This document shows, in pieces, positions 12,363 through 24,362 of a stretch of DNA of 64,000 nucleotides. Made by a program: the position numbers and the translations under genes. The first letter of the stretch is position 1, and each line of letters begins with the position of its first letter. Origin of the DNA: Ulva prolifera (taxonomy: Eukaryota; Chlorophyta; Ulvophyceae; Ulvales; Ulvaceae); assembly GCA_023078555.1 (NCBI GenBank), contig CM041198.1, forward strand, positions 956,856 through 1,020,855, written 5' to 3'. The notes below the pieces were generated by a model that was given only the letters and a program-made list of their open reading frames with translations, did no database searches and was not told the origin of the DNA.

Positions 12363-14606
12363 TCACGATTGAAAGTCTTCCGAAGACGAAGCTTTTTGTA
12401 TAACACCGCACCCCAAGCATACTCCATGTTGGTAGAACACGGCATACTGTCCTGGTGCAAGGCCTTGATCATTATCGGGCAGTTGAACAAACGCAGACAT
12501 TTTGTCGGGTTGCATGTCGAAGTTCACAACCCGGTACATGTGTGGGCCATGGCGAACCTTCACATACAAGGATCCTCCTGTACTGCTGTGATCACATCGA
12601 TTTCCCCTGACATTGGGAGGTGGAGTGCCACTGTGCCAATTGAACGAATCACAAACAAATGCATTCCTCTGTTTGTCTTCACTGAAGTAGTTCAACGAGA
12701 CATATACTGCATTCATCAAAGGATTCTTCCGAACGACATACCTGCAGCCAGGCTCTTGAAAGTGGCAGTATTTGCAGTCTGCAAGGAATCCTCATCACAA
12801 ACAGTCAGTAAGTTGACAGACCATCGACACGTGAAACACACCAAGGCCCGTTTGGTAGATGTCCGAGATCTAAGCCTGACCTCTGCCCTGTCGTGTAGAA
12901 CCAGAACCCGCTGTGCATTGACAAGACCTTGTTTGTCTCTTCTTCGATCACGGGCCCTGGCCACACACCCAGATGTTCCTGCAGAGCAATGTGGCAGCAG
13001 CTGAAGCTCGCAGTGCATTGTCCTTACTCTCTTGTATAAAAGCAAGGTGTGTAGGTACGCTGCTGATCAGCGTCCGATGCACCTGACATGGTGCTGAAGT
13101 AATGTCACAGATGTGTGCATAAAGCAACGGCCCTGTACTGTCTGACAATGACACCTGCGACAGCTTGTTGAGTCGACATACAAGATATTCCACCAGCAAA
13201 GACCAGTGGGTGCCCCGACACAATCGAGGGGACGCAGCGAAGAGCGCCAGCCGGCACAGCGGCTGCACCCGCATAAGGTCACCCAAACACCCCCCCCCCC
13301 CCCCCCCCCCTTGTACCTCTACGCAGATCATGCATTAAGCATGAGTAAGTGTACTGCATGTGGAAACCAGTGGCATAGAACGCTCATAAGAAAGTAGCGC
13401 GGCACCTTGATGAACTCGTTGAACTTGACTTTGCCTAGAAAGCAGATACCTTGGCTATCCTTGCGCTGCATAGTAGGCAATTGAGCCTGCTGTGCAAGGC
13501 CCCTCACCTCAGCCTTGGTCAAGTTTCCGAGCGGAAACAGGACTTTCTGCAGTTGCTGTTGAGACAGATTTGCGAGGAAATAGGTTTGATCCTTGATGGT
13601 ATCTGGCGTCAGGCAAAGCGATACTTGTGGTTGTGGGGACCCCTCGTTCTGAACAGGGTGCAGATTTGCAGAGTCACGTTGTTCAGTGATCATGCGTCCT
13701 GTTTCGTTCTGCACATGCTCAACTCTGGCATAGTGCCCGGAAGCAACACGGTCGAAATCTTCATCATGATTGTTGAGGTACTCAAAAAACGCTCCAAACT
13801 TGACTCGAGAATTGCATAGCACATCCGGATTGGGGGTGCGGCCATGTTTGATTTCTTCTACGCAGTGCGATACCACTCGTTCCCAGTATTGATTAGTCAG
13901 AGGGACCATGGATAGTGGTACATTCAATTGATCGCAGACCTGCACTTGTCCATAGCATCTCAGCATAGCGTTGGGATGCCGAAGCTGCAAGACAACTCAC
14001 ATGAACAACAAGGAGCACAAAACCATGACCATGTACATTGGCAAGCTTTAAATGGAAGGCAGTCAACGGTCATAAGCTCCTGAAGTTTATCTGGAACTGG
14101 CTGTCAACACCTGCTGCGCGTACTTCAGGTCTTCCTCCCAGGGACACGCCTCCCAGAAGTTCCTGAAGTCCTCATGAAACCATATTTGCAAGTAATATGC
14201 GTGGCACTCATGGCCCGCTGCTTTCAAAAGTGCCAGCGCAAGACTGCTGTCCACACCACCGCTGAGCAGCACAGCGACACGAAGTGGACTGCGATGGCGA
14301 TCACACCTGTACAAAGACTAAAGCTATACTTTCCAATGTTCATGTGTTCTGTCTCAATTATGATCTTCAAAGCAGGTCACAACAGAACACGTACCCGGTG
14401 AGAACGTGGCTTGGTATTCCGAGTTGTTGTGCCGATTGGTCACAAGCAGCTGCATAACAAGCCCCAACATTCGTCTGTCTGCATATTTTTGAGTTCCTGG
14501 AATCCCCGAAACTGCACTTTCTTGTCGCGGACAGGAGCGAAGGCCAGCCACCACGGAACGAGCTGGAGCAGGCAAATCTGCGGCAGGCATCCATATTCAA
14601 AGCCAT
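12363..14606 (-). CDS. mnmA: tRNA-specific 2-thiouridylase MnmA, organellar
   Basis: Five exons close in phase to 485 aa: 14606-14395, 14306-14111, 13939-13406, 12978-12842, 12741-12363. The enzyme activates U34 of tRNA with ATP and transfers sulfur to give 2-thiouridine. The P-loop motif VLLSGGVDSS is at residues 83-92. The first catalytic Cys is in NPDVLCN (Cys178) and the second in DSQGICFLGK (about Cys302). GHYARVE and FPLGNLTKAEVR are also present. The C-terminal beta-barrel has VKVRHGP, APGQYAVFY and GVCLGCGVI. The PWEEDLKYA segment is typical of plant and cyanobacterial-type members. The start at 14606 is chosen because only this frame is phase-compatible with exon 2. It adds about 70 residues rich in Arg, Ser and Cys, consistent with a plastid or mitochondrial targeting peptide. 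Intron 3 contains a 21-C run. Confidence 0.94.
13290..13310 (+). repeat. Homopolymer run of 21 C within MnmA intron 3
   Basis: An uninterrupted C tract on the plus strand (G tract in the transcript) inside the 427-bp intron between MnmA exons 3 and 4. Its length in the assembly may be unreliable. Confidence 0.9.
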
Positions 14607-16246
14607 GACTACGGTTCAAGGGAATGCACTAGAGTTTGTATCCGTGTACATGTGAAGAATTGGTTCATCCGTGCAAGTGCTTTGATTCAAATATGCGTTC
14701 TGGACGAGGGACATTGATCGGAAGACCGCATGACTTCATTGATCACAACTGCGTTCCACTCGCAGCTGCTTTGGGACACTCTCCGTCGTTATAGCGGTAA
14801 AGTAGGTGAAATCAGGTCCGAGAAGCCCGCAATGTTCCTCCGAGTGGTCGCCATGCTTGTAGCGACAAGCGCGTCCGGCGCTGTGTACAAGTCGAGCGTC
14901 TTTCAAAATCGAGCGTGACCGTTCGCACACCGCGCATCCGGGCGACTGCGGGCGAGGCACTCCGTAATGATGTTCGGCGGGGTCGCCATCCGCTATACGA
15001 TATCACAGCGGGTGCCATGCCCCTCCGGACCAGCGGCGGCCTCAGCGAGCACCCTGGCGCTGATGGACCGTCACATCCAGGGCTCTACAAGCCGGTATTT
15101 TCTTGTCGAGGTAAACCGAAGCCATGCCCAATTTTTGTCGGGCTGGCCCCGAAAAGCACCCTGCTGGGTATCGGGTTGCCCGCCGACCTCAGGTTCCATC
15201 GGGGGTGTCAAAAACAATTTTCAGATGCCATTGGCTACCATGAACGCCACGACGATGAGCAAACGCGCGCTTGAATCAAGATTAATCTTGTAGCGCTCAT
15301 ACATTGCATTATCACGAGCCTTTTCGAGCCCAGCGGCAAGGACCTGTGCTTCGGCTGCGCGCGTGTGGTTGTGTCAGTTCTGATGCAGTGAGCTTTATTG
15401 ACCGGGCCTTGATACACACTCCATGGATACTCAAGCTGGCGTTCGCGAACTTTCTGTTCAGACAATCGTGGCATATCGCCTGAGCGTTCCGCGCAGCCAT
15501 CTTCTTCAAACAACTGGCTTCGTTGCTGCCCTGGTCGGCTGATGCAGGAGTTTCGGCCGTGCGCCTGCGCTTCGGCCCTTGACCAGTGAACCCGAACGAA
15601 AGCAAGGTCATTCTCGCAATGCGCAAGCAGCAAGAAGCATTGTTGCGACTCACCTGATGAATGCTCTGTAACTGCAATGTGCATCCGGTGGCTTCAGGCC
15701 CGACCGGATTTCGGGATCCCGACAAGCTGTCGGCGTTGGTCGGGGTATCCCGAAAAGCACCATTGGCGGCCGTCGGGCACGCCCGCCGGCCCCCCCCCTG
15801 GCTTGTCGGGGGAAACCGACGACTCGCTTCGCTCGCCGTCGGTTTTTTTGCCTTTTTCCAATTTTTCGTCGGGAAACCGATCGGGATGTAGAGCCCTGGT
15901 CACATCACACGCAGACAACACCATGCACACCTCGCAAGTTCGGCTGCTACCGCATCCTGCGCAGCCCTACGCGAGGGCCAAGAAGCAACGAAGTCGCCTC
16001 GCCGATAGACATCCAAAGAGCTCGACACGCACAGTAATACGGCTCAGTAAATTTAGATTTACTTTACTTTACTTTACACGCACCGCTACCCCACACCAAC
16101 CGCACCGCAAAGCGTCACTCCCACCTGCGCCGCCAAGCAGCATGACAAAGCCACGTCCAGCCAGACGCATGCACCCGCCCCCGGCCCAGTGCCCGGCTTG
16201 CACTCAGTAATCCCATTGCAGGGTCAAGCAGGAACAGCACTGTGTA
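14607..16246. other. Repeat-bearing spacer upstream of MnmA
   Basis: No gene is recognised. Two diverged copies of a roughly 60-bp GC-rich unit sit at about 15135-15193 and 15735-15793; both contain CCCGAAAAGCACC followed by a TCGGG...GCCCGCCG stretch. A palindromic TCGGGATCCCGA occurs near 15713. A (TTTAC)x4 tract is at 16058-16077. These look like decayed mobile-element pieces. Confidence 0.5.
15813..15845. repeat. Perfect 9-bp inverted repeat with 15-nt loop
   Basis: AAACCGACG at 15813-15821 pairs with CGTCGGTTT at 15837-15845. A T-run follows immediately. It lies in the repeat-rich spacer and is probably part of a decayed element rather than a terminator. Confidence 0.7.
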
Positions 16247-16259
16247 CACAGCATGTCAC

Positions 16260-16877
16260 TGATGGCACGTCACGCGGGCAAGGCAGCTTTGGCGGGACTC
16301 ATAGTCCCGTCTGATGACCTCTCGCCGCTAACAGGCCGTCCGGCCTGAGCGGTGAGCTGCCCCTCGGGACTCCACCCGCTTGACGCCACCGACCGATGGC
16401 CTCTGGCTCTAGGGCGGCCGGCTCCGCTTCGCGTGCGAGATGACTTCGATGGCATGTGCAGGGAATGCGGGGACGGCTCGGGCACCGCGTCGTCCCTGGT
16501 GCGATGCAGCGCGGGCCGGCTGGGCTGTGCGGCGGTGTGCCAGACCGGCAGGGTGCGCTGTGGGTCTGGGGGTGGGGCGGGGTTTGGGGCTGGGGCGGCC
16601 CCGGCAGTCGGGCGGCCCACATGGGCAGCCTCGGGCGGCACCGCGTCGGGCACGGCTCTGTCGTGTGGAGACAGGCATTGAGGTGTTGGGTGCTGTGTGG
16701 GTGTGTTTGGGGCGATGTGTTTTTGTGTGCGTGTGTGGGTGTGTGGCTGTCTGCGGATCTGTATCGTTTACTGGGAACGTGGTGAGTTTTGTGTGTGCTG
16801 CGTGGGTGTCTGAGTGTGTACTTGATCTGCTTGCTTCTTTTGCGGTGCTGCCCGCCTCGCCACCTTTATCCGTGTAG
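16260..16877 (+). mobile_element. Retroposon copy, 618 bp, flanked by 13-bp duplication
   Basis: CACAGCATGTCAC occurs directly at 16247-16259 and again at 16878-16890, bracketing a GC-rich body followed by a G/T-rich stretch. The right end (GCTTGCTTCTTTTGCGGTGC then ATCCGTGTAG) is a diverged version of the conserved 3' end seen at 30.1 kb and, inverted, at 44.76 kb. One conserved end, variable lengths and a 13-bp target-site duplication fit a 5'-truncated non-LTR retroposon. No intact protein domain is seen in it. Confidence 0.72.
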
Positions 16878-16890
16878 CACAGCATGTCAC

Positions 16891-19324
16891 ATGAGTACCA
16901 TCTGCAAGACAATTTCGCTCAACAGCCAAGACAGCCCGCGGCGTTCCTTGCAAAGCATGCAGAGCATCGCCAGGGAGGCGCCGAGCGCAGATAAAACCGG
17001 CGAATCTCTGGCCGGGCCACAAGGGGGCGGTCCAGCAGCCCCTGGTGCTCCAAGTGCAGCTCCTGGTGCTTGTACTCGCCAGCTTCATCGTCACCAAAGC
17101 TGTCATGCTGGTGGCACGCATCCGCAGAGCCAAGCCGGCTCAGCTGCGGCTGATGCGTGGCGCTGTAGGCATGATATGATAGTCCCCTGGGAGATGTGCC
17201 AACAACGTACACGTACTACACACACGATGTTGCAGGGCACGGTGACGTATCGCATATAGGACTGATCTCCAAGGCATGCTACTCGTGCCAGCAGATCACG
17301 GAAAATGGGCACCTGGCTGGCACGAGCGCACGAGTATTGCTGCACGCCCTGCTCCACGAAGCCGGCATCGACATCAGCAGACTGGATGCAGCCCCCGGGA
17401 TGAGAGCGACGCTTGGCTGCCATGGACAACCATGCACACCACCGACCAACGTATTACCAGCCACAAGAGCACAGGAGTCGCGTAGCAGCCGCTCCTGACA
17501 AACATCGAGGTACGTTGTCATTTTCAGCCTGACATCAATGCTGCGACACAGCCTGGCTGCCACACCACACTTAAAGCCTGCGTCCAGCCGGACACAGGCA
17601 CCTCATACCCAGACCGTGGCCGCATGCTGTAGGGCCATGGCTGGGTCAAGCGGCTGCGGGATTGCACACACGGCAGAGCACAACTCGTCAACATCTGACA
17701 ATGGGAGAGCATGCCGAATTGCATGTACTGCGCGGAGGACATCTAGTACAGCACACAGGAGGTCAGCCTGGAGGAGCGGACCACAGGTCACGGCACCCGG
17801 CATCGCGGAACGGGTCTCGAGTGAGCAGCACAGCGGCAGCCCGAGAACATGCAGACCCCAGTGCTCAGCAACATGCATGCCACCGTAGCCACCATGCCAG
17901 CATTACACATCATCAGAGTACATCGGGCGCCGCCACGAATGCCCGACTATGCCACACGTGGCTGTGGTCCCCCTGGGAGATGCAATGACACTTTACACCT
18001 CCGAGGGGACCGCGAGGACCGCAACTATGCGCCGTAACCAAACCAACACCACAGCGTGCATAACCGAGAACGGCGGGTCACACATCCAGGTTGGAGCTGC
18101 TCCACAATGCACAGACCCCGATCCGAGCAATTGCAGAGTGTAAGCATGCAGCTCACAAGTGCACATGTGCGGGCCCGGCTACCCGGCGCTTGAGCAGGCA
18201 GCGTCCGTATCTGGCCAGGGTGCCCCAGCCCCAACCCTGTGATGCTCCCACACTGTTGTGAGGAGTCACCGCCAAGGCCAGGCGTCGTGGAGGCTCACCG
18301 GCATCCGTGCCAATAGTGGGGTCACCATCGTACTGGGGCCCTGCAGGTGAGTGAGTTGATGTGCATCAATGACGGCTAGTTGGGCTTTGCTTCTTGCGGG
18401 CGTAGTGGGATTGCTTTACATAGTGCCGGTGTTGGGCGGCTGCTTATTTTGCGCGGGATGCTGGCTGTTTCTACGGGGCCATCTGGCTCGTCGACTGTGT
18501 TCACGTGTGATACACACACAAGTCATGTGGTCTGATTGTGGAATACATGCCAGCATGGGTGATTGCTTCATCTGCCACGTCCAGCAAGTTGGGCATCATC
18601 TCCTGAAGCAGTGCTTTTCACACATCATTTTGGTGCTCTGCCATTCAATGGCCTGACACCTTGAAGTCTGCAGCTTTTCACAGTGTCTTTTACAAGTGCA
18701 CTTCAGTGCAAGAAGGGAAGGAAATCAGGCAAGGGACGGCTTTAAGACGCTGTGTCATACTTAAATGCTTTATTTGGACGTTTGGGCTTCTCCAAAATCA
18801 CACCCAAATTGTGGCCGAGGGTAGGTGTGCTGTTCCTATCCATTTCAGGGTTACTGTTCAAGTCCACTTGCTAAATTGTCCATCCGAACTGATAACTTCA
18901 AAATTCTTCACCAGAGTTTGTGTGACAACTAGTTGGAAGGGAGATCTAAGTTCATTGACCCATTCCGCCGTGTTGTCGGACCGTGTCATCTACGACTGGA
19001 ACTAGATGCTCCTCTATGGAGCAGAACTAGATGCTCCAGCAAGGGCCGGCGCGATCCCATGGCCAGAAAGGTGTCATTGCCGCGTTTCCACCTGGCGGTG
19101 TCACTGACATTTCTTATGGCAAAATTGATATCTTGTGCGATCCCTTAAAACTTCACGCATGAAAGCCCTCTGCTGACATGCGTGTTCCGACAGAACCACA
19201 ACTGTGGGCCAGAACCTTGACTTATCCTTTCGAACATGGCGTTCAAGTGACAAAGCAGCTGTCAGTCTTGCATGTATGGTGCCAACTAGATGCCACCTGA
19301 GCAGTCCAGTCCAGTGCATCTGGC
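16891..19324. other. Spacer downstream of NCX-B
   Basis: About 2.4 kb rich in short C/A and GC segments without a recognisable gene. A short direct repeat of GAACTAGATGCTCC occurs near 19000-19034. An open frame from 18369 with a hydrophobic N terminus was considered and rejected. The 3' end of NCX-B is at the right edge. Confidence 0.5.
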
Positions 19325-22300
19325 TTAAATGCTGCCAATGTGCCCTACAGCTTGCAGTCCAGAGAGCGTCAGATAGACCACCCATAGGAATGCCAAAATT
19401 ATGGCAAAACCTGTCCTCATGAAGCCCTTTCCTCCAAGTTCGCCCCCAGTAAGTATGCGCTTGGTGAAGAGGATTGTGAATGCGACTGATGAACAGCACA
19501 TGAAGATCGTGACAGAGAAAGTGAGAGCCCCTGGAGGTGCATTGTACACCTCACCTTTAATTGAGGAGTACACAGCACCAATCAACCATGGAATGCCCAA
19601 TCCCAGGAAAACGTTGACACTGTTGGATCCTGCACTATTTTTGCGTCCTTTGTGCCAACTCACCCAACAAGTACTTTGCAACTGACTGGTGGATTCACCG
19701 TGACCGTCCAAGAAATGGCGTGGATCACACCTGTGACATTTCCTATAGCTGCATCAGCATCAGGCGACTCTTGCGCAGCTTGGCGCGAAGCAAAGGTGTC
19801 GGGCAGAGAGGTTCCCAGTGCAACGAAGGAAAATGCAGTAACGGCATCAGGCAGAGAAATTGCACATCCAAAGCAAGATGCAAGTTCCCCGACGATGAAT
19901 GTGACTGCAACCAGTACTCACCCTTAATACGAACTAGTAGCTAGTCCCTGAAAGCGTGGAATAGCCAAGTACACTGGCCCTGGACAGAGGAGACCAGAAT
20001 CGCCGCTCATCATCAAGCGATCAGGATAGCAACGGCTCGATCAGGCAAAGCAATTATAAGCAGGACATATCTGGGTTGTCTTTGGGGCAAAGGATGCATT
20101 GACCATGTTCAATTCCAATTACTGTCCTCAGAAGTACACCTGAAAGACTAATGTAAACGTGGACACGCACCTCCGCCAATGTAGAGCACTGAAACCAAAA
20201 AGCATGGCCCTCCAGAACAATACTCGGGAGGCGGCACTGTTGCAAAAATCACCTGCACAGAGTCAATGCAATGTTGAGCTTACACAACACATGGCACACA
20301 ACAGTCTGAACACTGGTGATCTGTACCTTCCACGAAAACGAGATGTAGTGCAAAATGTAGTCAGAGATTTGCAGCTTTTCTGCGGGCTCTCCATCGAGGC
20401 TAACGTCACCCCCAGGAACTATTGCTTCCTTGAACTGCGACAGCCACGAATTAGGTGACGAAAAGACCTGATCTTGTTTCTGCATCATGCGCTTGACCAT
20501 CCTCATCATCAGGCCAAACTTTGCATCTGGTGTAAAGTAGACATCACATGCACTTTTTCGTGGGTTCAGGGAAGTATTGATGGGATCGCTGAGGACAACC
20601 TGAAAGTTTGTCTCAACAATCCCGTTCAACACAGCAACTTTGATGTCTTTCTGCGTTTCTCCGGGAGCGAATTTCAAAGTTCCAGTGGTTTGCTGAAAAT
20701 GAACGCCTGCAATGGACATATAACGTATGATTCATCAATTATAGATTCTGACATGATGGTACTTGCGATTGCCACGGTAGTCAAGAGCATTCCTGCTTTT
20801 GCTGAACCATCCACTGTTGTGTAAGAGACTGTGGCATCACCATCGGAGGCCGCCTTGCACGTCACAGGCACAAGCACGTACTTTGACAAATGTGGGAGTT
20901 CAACGGACGATTCAGCAAACATAATCTTGCCAGCAGCAGTTGAGTCTGTGATGACCACGTTTGCCTATATCACAGCCACAATTATTGACACACTGTGTGG
21001 CCTGACCCTCCATTGCAAGTGTGCTATTTGTGCCTCTACGACCATCCTCCAGCTCTCATGGCATGCCGCTGCCATGCGCTGATCTTGAGGTTTCGTAGCA
21101 TGTGGCACAGATAGCAGATCCGTACTGTAGATCGTAACAATTGGACATCGCAACCGTCAACGGGCAGTAGGTCCACATAGAACTCCTCGTTGCTCTCTGT
21201 GAAGTCTTGAAAGATGTTGACAAAAATGTCTTTGATGTTCTCACCTGGCTGAAATACAAGCTCGCCGGAGGTACTCTCATAATCTACATCCATGATTTCC
21301 TGTTTGCCTCCGATTGCTTGTCCATCACGTGTAGAATATGTAACCCTCACTGTATCTTGCTTGCACTGTGGTGCCCTGCAGCCATCATTCACCTGGTACA
21401 GTCCACCCATACTTGACAGGCCCACGGTTCAACAGCATCCACTTTGCAACATTAAGACCTCGATCCAGATTTACCTTTCACAAACCACCTGCAGTTTGAT
21501 GCGACCTGCATCTTCTGTGCATGTGTACGCAGTCGCCCCAAAGGTTACAGTGGCTATGGCAGAGTTGAATCCTCCACAATGTTGTTCCGGGACGATGGAG
21601 CTTGGGGAGTGACTACTTGCAAGGACAGAGCCCAGGTGAGGGCTACCAGCAAGTGCTTTGCGAGCATTGATTTTGTATTGTATAGATGTCATGGGTTTTT
21701 GGTTCTGCAAGTTTGCGCCACTTTTACCACCATCCACAATGGCAAGGTCATGTGCCAGGAACCAAGGCAGAGGCAAATCTGCGTTGCCCGGCACGCAACA
21801 CTCCTTCACGTGCCCCAGGCTTGTCCAGACAAGACTCACCTGCTGCAATAGATCCATTGCAGCTTGCTTCATGGCCTCTGCATCATTGGTGTCGACACCT
21901 TGAATGTACTTGACGACATCCGACGCCGTCAAAGACAGTGTTCTACGACTCTCTGCCACGACATTGTGGCCATCAGAATCCGTCTACATTCAAAGAAATT
22001 GATGCTCATACGGCTTTGCTGAAACATGACATTCTGCATCATTGAGCTTGACACATGCAATGTGAGACCAGAGAGAACTAATTCCATGGGACTCGCATAC
22101 CAGAGCATTCACTGTTGCTTCTATATCATGCTTGTTGATGTGGACGTACATGCCATCACCCATCTCAACACCGGCGCCCACAACGCGTTGATAGCTGCAG
22201 CAACAGACCAGCATACTTGTATCTGCAATTCTTAAAGTCAAATAGCTGCAATTCCCCTGCGTAGTCAGCCGCACCCTGCTTCGCCATCCGTTTCTCCACA

Positions 22301-23429
22301 ATCAGAGTCTGTTCTTCTCCACGGCCGTGCATCGATCAGATATGCAAGGCCTACCATGATGGGCAAATAAATGAGCGTCAAACCGGCCTCAACCAGAGTA
22401 ATTTCATTCGGCGTCCACACCACATATACAATCAGCATCCACAAATACGCCCAGAGGGAGAACAGCGCTGTGCAGACAAATACAGGGAAATCAGATATTT
22501 TCCGTACTTCATCGCCAGGAATGGACACAATGCAGACAGCTGATATCATAAACAGGTTGTATGCAGCAGAACCTGCAGGCGTCATCGGCAATTTTGTTCG
22601 AAGGGTCCACGACCACTTGGCATGGTCCACTCACAAAACCGCACCTACAATTGTGGATGGGCCGAGCTCGCCAGGAGGTTTACCTGGAAAAATTGCAATT
22701 TCAGAACGAATGGTTGATTACAAAAACAAGAAGTGTCATATATCTCTATGGCAGCCGCGCTTCCCCTTTCACATCTAATCTGTCAGCAAACAAGCTTTAC
22801 AATAAGAGAATGTGAGCCCACCCAGATTCATCATAGTTTCGATAGCAGCCAGCATGATTTCTGGTGCAGAAGATCCGAGAGCCATCAATGTCAAGTTAGC
22901 AACCGTAGGATTCCACACAAGGACAGATATCTCTGTCTCGACACCAGCCCGGTTCTTCCGCTTCACTATTTTCTCAGCTGAAGTAATAACCTGTAACATT
23001 TAGAACATCCAGGTGGCACATGCATGTCTCCATCAAAAGAAAGCACAACAGCAAACTCCGCTGAGCTCTGAACATTCGTCAGCACATGCATATGTGAAGT
23101 ACTCGCTCACCTCAATGGCACTCATGAATATGTCGGATATAATGGCAACTCCTGCAATGTAAACAAACTATCGGTGGCATTGACACATTTGAACCGCACC
23201 AGATGGAGACAGAGTCGGAGAGCACACCGAAAAAACACCACACCAAGCCGAAACCATATATTACGGCCAGAAACCAATTGGCCATGGTGTTGAAGCCGGG
23301 CAACAAAAACGGACTATGTGAGCAAGGTTCGTATTGAGGATACAGAATGATCCCCTGTGCCTGCTCCACGATGCAGGGCTGTCCACGAACGCCAATGACA
23401 CAATCTGGATAAAGATTGTATGCTTCCAT
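19325..23429 (-). CDS. Na+/Ca2+ exchanger with Calx-beta regulatory loop (NCX-B)
   Basis: Fourteen exons in minus order: 23429-23228, 23151-23111, 22990-22822, 22683-22645, 22572-22275, 22194-22101, 21983-21840, 21704-21475, 21375-21126, 20964-20793 (or 20763), 20706-20327, 20252-20171, 19904-19731, 19629-19325. Frames close to 859 aa (869 with the alternative donor). The alpha-1 repeat has [14 protein letters not shown] then GELGPSTIVGSAAYN. The alpha-2 repeat has [13 protein letters not shown] then [14 protein letters not shown]. Two Calx-beta domains lie in the loop (NEEFYVDLLPVDG; GTLKFAPGE). It ends with [13 protein letters not shown], as in NCX-A. Exons 1, 2 and 10 have the same lengths as in NCX-A (202, 41, 172 nt), and exons 3+4 equal NCX-A exon 3 (208 nt), so the two are duplicates. 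Exon 10 has GA where the homologous donor GT is expected. The first ATG in the exon, 23429, is taken as the start. Confidence 0.93.
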
Positions 23430-24362
23430 CTCAGCCCTGCGACTTGTAGATTGGTGTAGCTGTGCGGGCTGCACGGCAGATGCTCTCCCAAAGTTCTCTT
23501 GCAAGCGCGGCTGGTAAAGTATACCAATCCGTTATTAAGTCTGCATATTCAGGAGAATAAGGGTCTCTTGTACTGTGCCTACCAAGTGTGTGGTGAGAGA
23601 CGTCATCTGGACTGCAGGAAACACGACCACAACCGCTAATCTGAGCCTCTGCAACAAAACAACGACAAAGTTGTTCTGATACACGACATATTGTCGATTT
23701 ACGCATATTCGGGAAGGTACGATGCCGACAGTGCACCTGTGAAACAGAATTTAACAGGTCATGCCCTGCTCGGACCCCGCAAACCCGCTGCATCTTGACA
23801 GTGTCACCTTACGCCCGGAAAATGAAAGACAATGAAGCAGTGCTACCTGGCAGCACATTACAACAACGCGTCGGAGTCCCACTAGAACAAATTTAGTAGC
23901 TCTGATTAAACAGCCGATGAATTGACCGGCAAAGACAAAATGTAATGAGGGGTGAACAGCATATCTCAAAGAGCATGTCCCATGTGATGGGGGCATCTCA
24001 TCAATCGTGACTATGTCTGTTGTGCGACCGTCTTGCGCGCTAGATCGACCGGCTCCCGTAGCCACACGGCGGGCAGGCTGTGCATCGTCCTGCCCCCTTT
24101 TCGCTACGTATGCCTTGCACGTATACACCAGTTCCAATTGACATGGCCGCTAACATTCACGATAGTATGTCACCGGCGCTACCCGCTGTTTTAGTGTAGG
24201 CAGGTATCCTCCCATTACACCGCGTGTTTCTGTGGCGTGCAGCGTCGGTCTCAAAGCAGTGGTTCATCAACACAACAGCACGAACATTGCTACCACGTGT
24301 TGTATGTCTGATCTGCGCACGCGCAAGCAAAGCTGCCCCGCTCCGCGCTAAATCGAGCGCAG
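23430..24362. other. Divergent spacer between NCX-B and the DUF2358 gene
   Basis: About 0.9 kb that should hold the promoters of both divergently transcribed genes. Open frames here (for example minus 24137-23751) show no family features. A 5' exon of NCX-B cannot be excluded. Confidence 0.5.

Noticed and set aside
12198..13004. 268-codon plus-strand open frame
   Set aside because: It lies antisense to MnmA exons 4 and 5 and their intron, which are firmly supported on the minus strand.
18369..18656. ORF with hydrophobic N terminus
   Set aside because: One Leu/Gly-rich stretch only, then Cys/His-rich shadow-like sequence; no family and no flanking gene structure.
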